A stretch of 64,000 nucleotides of DNA from Microbulbifer pacificus (GTDB lineage Bacteria; Pseudomonadota; Gammaproteobacteria; Pseudomonadales; Cellvibrionaceae): NCBI RefSeq assembly GCF_002959965.1, contig NZ_PREV01000026.1:968501-1032500 (forward strand), read 5' to 3'. Below are positions 56,876-64,000 of this stretch, piece by piece. Position numbers and translations under genes: made by a program. The stretch's first letter is position 1, and every line of letters begins with the position of its first letter. The notes beneath the pieces are model-generated. The model made no database searches. It was not told the DNA's origin and saw only the letters and a program-made list of their open reading frames with translations.

Positions 56876-59800
56876 CTAGAAGTAGCTATTTAAAACAATC
56901 TCCTGTTGATCCTGTTGCGCAGTACCCTCCCCACCAGAGGGTGGATGAGGGTCCACTTCTGAAGCAGAAGATATAACTGGATCATGGTTTTCAAGTACGA
57001 CCTCAATGTCTTTCTGAATCAGCAGCGTTGCATCCTCTCCATCATGATGGAATATATTATAGGTAATGCCATCTTTATCCAGCGTCTCCAAGGCTTGCTC
57101 CCAATTGCCACTATCAGAGCCATCAACAAGAAGATCATTCAACACGACCTTATCACCAATCTCTCCGTGAATAGTTAACTCAGTATTTCCATCGTCATCA
57201 GAAGACAAGCCCAGAGACAGCAAGTCACCCAGCGAGAGCTCCAGAGCATCACTGCCGCCCCCACTTAAATCGATCTGCTGCATTTGAGCATCATCACCCA
57301 GTTCCACCTTGATCATCTCCAGATCGATTACATCCTCACGCTCGAGTAACCAAGACAGTGCCGTTGGCTCTGCCAAAAACTGGGGCGCCACTACATCTGG
57401 CTCGGCAAACGAGCTGGAGACAACGGTTGCGGGCTCCCATTGAATTTCACAGAGTTCAACTCCGGAATATCCCCCAACCGTGCCAGTGACATTAAAACGC
57501 ACACTTTCGAATACCACTCCAGGATCTAACGTGTGAGTATACCTTGAGAGGGGAATTTGTAATGAAGATAATACATTTCCTGCGGAATCCAAAAACTCAA
57601 TACTTCCTTGGACGCTACTACTATATTGATAGAAGGTAAAAGTCGAAGCTGCCTCCGGCAACTCCAACAACATAGTGCTGCCAACATCAATTTGCATGTA
57701 TCCGTCTTTCTTTTCATATAGCGAGCTCGGATTTCCGAGCGCCATTTTAGCGAATGCCCCAGAACCAGACTCGAGTGTAATTTGGGTACCCGTCAAAAAT
57801 TCCAGCTTCTCCCCAACAGAGAGATTATATGCCCCCCCCTGAGGAGCCCAATCCCCTATTAAAAAGTCCACAACTTTAAAATCAATTTCACTGCTTCGCG
57901 CACTAACCCGGCCTACATCATCGATAACCTCAGCGGCAAAGCTATGCGACCCGCCGGAAATAGGGGTAACCGGGACAAAGCTCCAATTACCTTGAGAGTC
58001 ACTTGTGACTCGACCTATTTCCACAGCATTGTCATAGATAACGACCGTACTGTTCGGATCACATTGCCCTTCTAGCGTAGGCGTACGATCATCGGTCTTA
58101 CCCCCATTGATTTCTTTAAGAGTTTGCCCCCCCTGGTTATACCCCCCGTTATCGTCATAGAGCTTAAGCGCAAATGGCGGGTTAGGAACTACGGTATCAA
58201 CCACGATGGTCCAGTCGTCGGAACGTGGACTGCTGTTACCCGCAGGGTCAACAAATTCAATGCTGAATTTGTGCTCGCCATCCGCCAGTGCCTGAGGTGG
58301 TGTGAAGCTCCACTTGCCATCCTGCCCCACCACTGCTTCACCCAGTTTTTGGCCGTCGTCGTAGATGATGACGGTGTTGCCCGCTTCACCGGTACCAATC
58401 AGTTCCGGTTGCGTGTCGTCGGTGGATTCACCGTCCAGAACACTGCCTGTCTTGCTGCCCACATCGTCGTGAATGTCGGTCAGACCATAGGTGTTGCCAG
58501 GCAGCGGGTCGGGATTGCCGTCCGGACCGGGGTTGCCGTTTTCATCGGTTTTGTCTTCACCGCTGACTTCCGGTTTGTCCGGGCCTGTCAGGTCAATCAC
58601 AACCGCGGTAGACAGACTGCGGCCACTTTCGTTACCCGCCTTGTCACGCACCATGTAGTCGATATCAAAGCTGGCATCGCTCGACAGTTCCGCTGCGGGA
58701 ACCGTGATACGGGCCTCCTGGACGTTCACATCCGCGGCCGTGACGGTGTACTCGATTTCAGTACCATTCCAGTCCAGAACAATGACGTCGCCTTCCGCCA
58801 TGCCGTCGTAGCCAGGGATACGCACCACGGTGCCGTCCGCGGCTTCGGCTTTGTTGATCACACCATCGTTGTCCATTTCGTCGACGATTGGGGCTGCGAG
58901 GTTTTCGTTCACTGGTGTGGTTGAGTCATCGATACCACCACCAGGATTGCCCGGAGCTGCGGTATCAACCACGATGGTCCAGTCATCGGAACGTGGACTG
59001 CGGTTACCCGCAGGGTCAACAAATTCAATGCTGAATTTGTGCTCGCCATCCGCCAGTGCCTGAGGTGGTGTGAAGCTCCACTTGCCATCCTGTCCCACCA
59101 CTGCTTCACCCAGTTTTTGGCCGTCGTCGTAGATGATGACGGTGTTGCCCGCTTCACCGGTACCAATCAGTTCCGGTTGCGTGTCGTCGGTGGATTCGCC
59201 GTCCAGAACACTGCCTGTCTTGCTACCCACATCGTCGTGAATGTCGGTCAGACCATAGGTGTTGCCAGGCAGCGGGTCGGGATTGCCGTCCGGACCGGGG
59301 TTGCCGTTTTCATCGGTTTTGTCTTCACCGCTGACTTCCGGTTTGTCCGGGGCAGTGGTGTCAACCACGATGGTCCAGTCGTCGGAACGTGGACTGCTGT
59401 TACCCGCAGGGTCAACAAATTCAATGCTGAATTTGTGCTCGCCATCCGCCAGTGCCTGAGGTGGTGTGAAGCTCCACTTGCCATCCTGCCCCACCACGGC
59501 TTCACCCAGTTTTTGGCCGTCGTCGTAGATGATGACGGTGTTGCCCGCTTCACCGGTACCAATCAGTTCCGGTTGCGTGTCGTCGGTGGATTCACCGTCC
59601 AGAACACTGCCTGTCTTGCTGCCCACATCGTCGTGAATGTCGGTCAGACCATAGGTGTTGCCAGGCAGCGGGTCGGGATTGCCGTCCGGACCGGGGTTGC
59701 CGTTTTCATCGGTTTTGTCTTCACCGCTGACTTCCGGTTTGTCCGGGCCTGTCAGGTCAATCACAACCGCGGTAGACAGACTGCGGCCACTTTCGTTACC

Positions 59801-62800
59801 CGCCTTGTCACGCACCATGTAGTCGATATCAAAGCTGGCATCGCTCGACAGTTCCGCTGCGGGAACCGTGATACGGGCCTCCTGGACGTTCACATCCGCG
59901 GCCGTGACGGTGTACTCGATTTCAGTACCATTCCAGTCCAGAACAATGACGTCGCCTTCCGCCATGCCGTCGTAGCCAGGGATACGCACCACGGTGCCGT
60001 CCGCGGCTTCGGCTTTGTTGATCACACCATCGTTGTCCATTTCGTCGACGATTGGGGCTGCGAGGTTTTCGTTCACTGGTGTGGTTGAGTCATCGATACC
60101 ACCACCAGGATTGCCCGGAGCTGCGGTATCAACCACGATGGTCCAGTCATCGGAACGTGGACTGCGGTTACCCGCAGGGTCAACAAATTCAATGCTGAAT
60201 TTGTGCTCGCCATCCGCCAGTGCCTGAGGTGGTGTGAAGCTCCACTTGCCATCCTGTCCCACCACTGCTTCACCCAGTTTTTGGCCGTCGTCGTAGATGA
60301 TGACGGTGTTGCCCGCTTCACCGGTACCAATCAGTTCCGGTTGCGTGTCGTCGGTGGATTCGCCGTCCAGAACACTGCCTGTCTTGCTACCCACATCGTC
60401 GTGAATGTCGGTCAGACCATAGGTGTTGCCAGGCAGCGGGTCGGGATTGCCGTCCGGACCGGGGTTGCCGTTTTCATCGGTTTTGTCTTCACCGCTGACT
60501 TCCGGTTTGTCCGGGGCAGTGGTGTCAACCACGATGGTCCAGTCGTCGGAACGTGGACTGCTGTTACCCGCAGGGTCAACAAATTCAATGCTGAATTTGT
60601 GCTCGCCATCCGCCAGTGCCTGAGGTGGTGTGAAGCTCCACTTGCCATCCTGCCCCACCACGGCTTCACCCAGTTTTTGGCCGTCGTCGTAGATGATGAC
60701 GGTGTTGCCCGCTTCACCGGTACCAATCAGTTCCGGTTGCGTGTCGTCGGTGGATTCACCGTCCAGAACACTGCCTGTCTTGCTGCCCACATCGTCGTGA
60801 ATGTCGGTCAGACCATAGGTGTTGCCAGGCAGCGGGTCGGGATTGCCGTCCGGACCGGGGTTGCCGTTTTCATCGGTTTTGTCTTCACCGCTGACTTCCG
60901 GTTTGTCCGGGCCTGTCAGGTCAATCACAACCGCGGTAGACAGACTGCGGCCACTTTCGTTACCCGCCTTGTCACGCACCATGTAGTCGATATCAAAGCT
61001 GGCATCGCTCGACAGTTCCGCTGCGGGAACCGTGATACGGGCCTCCTGGACGTTCACATCCGCGGCCGTGACGGTGTACTCGATTTCAGTACCATTCCAG
61101 TCCAGAACAATGACGTCGCCTTCCGCCATGCCGTCGTAGCCAGGGATACGCACCACGGTGCCGTCCGCGGCTTCGGCTTTGTTGATCACACCATCGTTGT
61201 CCATTTCGTCGACGATTGGGGCTGCGAGGTTTTCGTTCACTGGTGTGGTTGAGTCATCGATACCACCACCAGGATTGCCCGGAGCTGCGGTATCAACCAC
61301 GATGGTCCAGTCATCGGAACGTGGACTGCGGTTACCCGCAGGGTCAACAAATTCAATGCTGAATTTGTGCTCGCCATCCGCCAGTGCCTGAGGTGGTGTG
61401 AAGCTCCACTTGCCATCCTGTCCCACCACTGCTTCACCCAGTTTTTGGCCGTCGTCGTAGATGATGACGGTGTTGCCCGCTTCACCGGTACCAATCAGTT
61501 CCGGTTGCGTGTCGTCGGTGGATTCGCCGTCCAGAACACTGCCTGTCTTGCTACCCACATCGTCGTGAATGTCGGTCAGACCATAGGTGTTGCCAGGCAG
61601 CGGGTCGGGATTGCCGTCCGGACCGGGGTTGCCGTTTTCATCGGTTTTGTCTTCACCGCTGACTTCCGGTTTGTCCGGGGCAGTGGTGTCAACCACGATG
61701 GTCCAGTCGTCGGAACGTGGACTGCTGTTACCCGCAGGGTCAACAAATTCAATGCTGAATTTGTGCTCGCCATCCGCCAGTGCCTGAGGTGGTGTGAAGC
61801 TCCACTTGCCATCCTGCCCCACCACGGCTTCACCCAGTTTTTGGCCGTCGTCGTAGATGATGACGGTGTTGCCCGCTTCACCGGTACCAATCAGTTCCGG
61901 TTGCGTGTCGTCGGTGGATTCGCCGTCCAGAACACTGCCTGTCTTGCTGCCCACATCGTCGTGAATGTCGGTCAGACCATAGGTGTTGCCAGGCAGCGGG
62001 TCGGGATTGCCGTCCGGACCGGGGTTGCCGTTTTCATCGGTTTTGTCTTCACCGCTGACTTCCGGTTTGTCCGGGCCAGCCAGATCAATCACAACCGCGG
62101 TAGACGGACTGCGGCCACTTTCGTTACCCGCCTTGTCACGCACCATGTAGTCGATATCAAAGCTGGCATCGCTCGACAGTTCCGCTGCGGGAACCGTGAT
62201 ACGGGCCTCCTGGGCGTTCACATCCGCGGCCGTGACGGTGTACTCGATTTCAGTACCATTCCAGTCCAGAACAATGACGTCGCCTTCCGCCATGCCGTCG
62301 TAGCCAGGGATACGCACCACGGTGCCGTCCGCTGCTTCGGCTTTGTTGATCACACCATCGTTGTCCATTTCGTCGACGATTGGGGCTGCGAGGTTTTCGT
62401 TCACTGGTGTGGTTGAGTCATCGATACCACCACCAGGATTGCCCGGAGCTGCGGTATCAACCACGATGGTCCAGTCGTCGGAACGTGGGCTGGTGTTGCC
62501 CGCCGGATCGACGAACTCAATGCTGAACGCATGATCGCCATCCGTCAGAGGCTGATCCGGAGTAAATGTCCACTCGCCATTTTCATCCACTACCACGCGC
62601 CCAATTTCCTGGTCGTTGTCGTAGATGATGACGGTGTTGCCCGCTTCACCGGTACCAATCAGTTCCGGTTGCGTGTCGTCGGTGGATTCACCCTCCAGAA
62701 CACTGCCTGTCTTGCTGCCCACATCGTCGTGAATGTCGGTCAAACCGTAGGTGTTGTCGGGCAGCGGGTCGGGATTGCCGTCCGGACCGGGGTTGCCGTT

Positions 62801-63802
62801 TTCATCGGTTTTGTCTTCACCGCTGACTTCCGGTTTGTCCGGGGCAGTGGTGTCAACCACGATGGTCCAGTCGTCGGAACGCTCGCTGGTATTACCATCC
62901 GGGTCAACAAATTCAAGGCTGAAGTCGTGCTCACCTTCGCTCAGCGGCTGGTCCGGCGTAAACGTCCACTCGCCATTTTCATCCACCACCACGCGGCCAA
63001 TTTCCTGGTCATTGTCGTAGATGATAACAGTATCACCCGGCTCACCAGTACCAATCAGCTCGGGTTGACTATCGTCAGTAGCCCGTCCATTTAGAATGCT
63101 ACCCTGAACATCCCCCACATCATCGAGAATATCAACAAGTCCGTGCGTACCTTCCGGGAGCGGATCCGGTTGACCATCCGGACCCAGGTTACCGCTTCCA
63201 TCAGTCTTGTCTTCACCGCTGACTTCCGGCTTAGCAGGAGGCAAAGTATCTCCCGGCGACTGTCCAGCATCGCCATCCTTGCCCTTGCTGCTAGAGCTGC
63301 CACCGCGCGACAATGCAGCCAGCGCACCAAGTGCACCGATCCCCAAGAGAGCTGGAATAAACAGCGCCCCGAAGTCATCATCACTGCCAACCAACCGGCA
63401 AGAGCTATCACTTGCGTCCAGCACCAGCTCGGAGGATTCACCATCCATCAAAAATGGGGCTTCATCACCCTCTTCGCCACTCGCCGCAGCGTATTCATAT
63501 AGATTACCGTCAGCCGTCATCCCAATGAGTTGACCACCAACTTTATAAAAGTCCTGGATAACTAAATGTGGCTTTACAGAAGAGTCACAACCAAAGGTAA
63601 CATGCAGATCATCGCCCACTCGCTTGACGATGATATTGTTTGGACCAAGCCCAGCATCACCCTCGGTCAAACGGTAATACGCCCCCTGCACCGCCTGAAT
63701 TTGCACCGGCGGCTTACCTGCAGAAACATTAATTTCATGCGTTTCAGACACAGAACCGTCTTTGACTACAACGATTCTGTTAGACAAACCTGAACTACTC
63801 AC
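56876..63802 (-). CDS. BapA-like giant secreted adhesin with tandem Ig-like domains
   Basis: The 2308-residue product lacks a signal peptide, as expected for type I export. Residues 1-170 resemble the BapA-type prefix region (GAYYRLTEGDAGLGPNNIIVKRVGDDLHV...), ending in a hydrophobic segment (FIPALLGIGALGALAALSRGG, 148-168). About 14 Ig-like domains follow: nine of type A (KPEVSGEDKTDENG...DDWTIVVDT, ~132 residues), four of type B (GGGIDDSTTPVNENL..., ~124 residues) and one divergent last domain. A C-terminal region has DALELSLGDLLSLGL and a closing NSYF, fitting a C-terminal secretion signal. No RTX nonapeptides are seen. The start is GTG after AGGTC. Its likely exporter is the LapB/HlyD/TolC set at 48.6-53.7 kb. 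Confidence 0.9.
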   Translation of the reverse strand: MSSSGLSNRIVVVKDGSVSETHEINVSAGKPPVQIQAVQGAYYRLTEGDAGLGPNNIIVKRVGDDLHVTFGCDSSVKPHLVIQDFYKVGGQLIGMTADGNLYEYAAASGEEGDEAPFLMDGESSELVLDASDSSCRLVGSDDDFGALFIPALLGIGALGALAALSRGGSSSSKGKDGDAGQSPGDTLPPAKPEVSGEDKTDGSGNLGPDGQPDPLPEGTHGLVDILDDVGDVQGSILNGRATDDSQPELIGTGEPGDTVIIYDNDQEIGRVVVDENGEWTFTPDQPLSEGEHDFSLEFVDPDGNTSERSDDWTIVVDTTAPDKPEVSGEDKTDENGNPGPDGNPDPLPDNTYGLTDIHDDVGSKTGSVLEGESTDDTQPELIGTGEAGNTVIIYDNDQEIGRVVVDENGEWTFTPDQPLTDGDHAFSIEFVDPAGNTSPRSDDWTIVVDTAAPGNPGGGIDDSTTPVNENLAAPIVDEMDNDGVINKAEAADGTVVRIPGYDGMAEGDVIVLDWNGTEIEYTVTAADVNAQEARITVPAAELSSDASFDIDYMVRDKAGNESGRSPSTAVVIDLAGPDKPEVSGEDKTDENGNPGPDGNPDPLPGNTYGLTDIHDDVGSKTGSVLDGESTDDTQPELIGTGEAGNTVIIYDDGQKLGEAVVGQDGKWSFTPPQALADGEHKFSIEFVDPAGNSSPRSDDWTIVVDTTAPDKPEVSGEDKTDENGNPGPDGNPDPLPGNTYGLTDIHDDVGSKTGSVLDGESTDDTQPELIGTGEAGNTVIIYDDGQKLGEAVVGQDGKWSFTPPQALADGEHKFSIEFVDPAGNRSPRSDDWTIVVDTAAPGNPGGGIDDSTTPVNENLAAPIVDEMDNDGVINKAEAADGTVVRIPGYDGMAEGDVIVLDWNGTEIEYTVTAADVNVQEARITVPAAELSSDASFDIDYMVRDKAGNESGRSLSTAVVIDLTGPDKPEVSGEDKTDENGNPGPDGNPDPLPGNTYGLTDIHDDVGSKTGSVLDGESTDDTQPELIGTGEAGNTVIIYDDGQKLGEAVVGQDGKWSFTPPQALADGEHKFSIEFVDPAGNSSPRSDDWTIVVDTTAPDKPEVSGEDKTDENGNPGPDGNPDPLPGNTYGLTDIHDDVGSKTGSVLDGESTDDTQPELIGTGEAGNTVIIYDDGQKLGEAVVGQDGKWSFTPPQALADGEHKFSIEFVDPAGNRSPRSDDWTIVVDTAAPGNPGGGIDDSTTPVNENLAAPIVDEMDNDGVINKAEAADGTVVRIPGYDGMAEGDVIVLDWNGTEIEYTVTAADVNVQEARITVPAAELSSDASFDIDYMVRDKAGNESGRSLSTAVVIDLTGPDKPEVSGEDKTDENGNPGPDGNPDPLPGNTYGLTDIHDDVGSKTGSVLDGESTDDTQPELIGTGEAGNTVIIYDDGQKLGEAVVGQDGKWSFTPPQALADGEHKFSIEFVDPAGNSSPRSDDWTIVVDTTAPDKPEVSGEDKTDENGNPGPDGNPDPLPGNTYGLTDIHDDVGSKTGSVLDGESTDDTQPELIGTGEAGNTVIIYDDGQKLGEAVVGQDGKWSFTPPQALADGEHKFSIEFVDPAGNRSPRSDDWTIVVDTAAPGNPGGGIDDSTTPVNENLAAPIVDEMDNDGVINKAEAADGTVVRIPGYDGMAEGDVIVLDWNGTEIEYTVTAADVNVQEARITVPAAELSSDASFDIDYMVRDKAGNESGRSLSTAVVIDLTGPDKPEVSGEDKTDENGNPGPDGNPDPLPGNTYGLTDIHDDVGSKTGSVLDGESTDDTQPELIGTGEAGNTVIIYDDGQKLGEAVVGQDGKWSFTPPQALADGEHKFSIEFVDPAGNSSPRSDDWTIVVDTVVPNPPFALKLYDDNGGYNQGGQTLKEINGGKTDDRTPTLEGQCDPNSTVVIYDNAVEIGRVTSDSQGNWSFVPVTPISGGSHSFAAEVIDDVGRVSARSSEIDFKVVDFLIGDWAPQGGAYNLSVGEKLEFLTGTQITLESGSGAFAKMALGNPSSLYEKKDGYMQIDVGSTMLLELPEAASTFTFYQYSSSVQGSIEFLDSAGNVLSSLQIPLSRYTHTLDPGVVFESVRFNVTGTVGGYSGVELCEIQWEPATVVSSSFAEPDVVAPQFLAEPTALSWLLEREDVIDLEMIKVELGDDAQMQQIDLSGGGSDALELSLGDLLSLGLSSDDDGNTELTIHGEIGDKVVLNDLLVDGSDSGNWEQALETLDKDGITYNIFHHDGEDATLLIQKDIEVVLENHDPVISSASEVDPHPPSGGEGTAQQDQQEIVLNSYF
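58581..62072 (-). repeat. Three tandem 1164-bp units inside the adhesin gene
   Basis: The junction GGGCCTGTCAGGTCAATCAC-type sequence recurs at 58581, 59745 and 60909, and the frame-equivalent point (GGGCCAGCC) lies at 62073, a spacing of exactly 1164 bp. Each unit encodes 388 residues as two type A and one type B Ig-like domain. The units are almost identical at the base level, including silent positions. A partial fourth unit extends to about 58,190 and diverged relatives lie beyond 62,073. Confidence 0.95.
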
Positions 63803-64000
63803 AATGACCTAACCTCAATTACTTCACACAAAATTTTCTGATTTGCTTAGATCCGCCACCCACAACACATAGAGAGGGGAGGAAAACCTATAGCGCTGCC
63901 GCCAGTGTCTAATTTTTAGCCAGAAAACAACATAGGAAGATTCCCAATATGAAAAGCCCCGCCACCCGAGCAGCCCTATTGCAACCAAATTCAACATGCC
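63803..64000. other. Upstream region of the giant adhesin gene
   Basis: About 200 bp to the window end, with no recognisable gene. It should include the adhesin promoter. The ribosome site AGGTC lies directly before the GTG start. I see no c-di-GMP riboswitch here. Confidence 0.45.

Noticed and set aside
58190..62460. CRISPR-like direct repeats
   Set aside because: The repeats are long, coding and contiguous, without short spacers; they are protein-domain repeats.
57000..62500. Long plus-strand frames (up to 349 residues) opposite the adhesin repeats
   Set aside because: They repeat with the 1164-bp period and are antisense shadows of the Ig-like repeats; no family content or ribosome sites.

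Overview
The window looks like a chromosomal segment of a marine, polysaccharide-degrading gammaproteobacterium, probably of the Microbulbifer/Cellvibrionales type. This is inferred from the nrdR-rib-nusB-thiL-pgpA gene order, the heme-uptake cluster, secreted starch enzymes with Gly/Ser linkers, and interspersed palindromic elements. I saw no tRNA, rRNA or CRISPR array. The first ~30 kb is GC-rich core-like DNA. From about 31 kb the DNA becomes more AT-rich and accessory-like, especially 42-57 kb.

Layout. 3-476 is the 3' end of a DUF885 gene. 673-1803 is an RsgA-family GTPase. 2466-10037 is one minus-strand cluster (nrdR, ribD, ribE, ribBA, ribH, nusB, thiL, pgpA, a periplasmic aspartic protease, ribA). 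10137-12879 holds a polyamine-binding-protein gene and glyA. 13109-21288 is a heme-acquisition divergon: tonB-exbB-exbD-hmuTUV leftward, and a TonB-dependent heme receptor with hutX-hutZ rightward, around Fur-like sites. 21369-23761 has ompW, a small lipoprotein gene and mmsB. 24168-29585 holds an alpha-amylase and a type I pullulanase sharing repeated starch-binding-like modules. The amylase start is separated from its body by an exact 17-bp tandem duplication that shifts the frame. 29649-30752 is a 3-hydroxyisobutyryl-CoA hydrolase, pathway partner of mmsB.

From 31.4 kb on is a surface-adhesion region. A filamentous-hemagglutinin-type two-partner secretion locus (TpsA 3262 aa, TpsB 590 aa) lies between two inverted remnants of one IS3-family element. 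Next come a BvgA/BvgS-like phosphorelay encoded directly downstream of, and overlapping, a type I secretion set (LapB-type ABC, HlyD, TolC). Then an OmpA-family gene, a GlsB-type membrane protein, aquaporin Z, a small HTH protein and a 2308-aa BapA-like adhesin. The adhesin gene contains three near-identical 1164-bp tandem units. The ABC/MFP/TolC set is the likely exporter of the adhesin, and the embedded phosphorelay could control both the exporter and the neighbouring FHA-type locus.

The points most worth a second look are the IS-bounded FHA-type protein with an unusual ~690-aa C-terminal region and no immunity-type gene after it, the phosphorelay/T1SS operon, the homogenised adhesin repeats, the amylase frame disruption, and a family of palindromes with conserved cores but different, perfectly paired stems.
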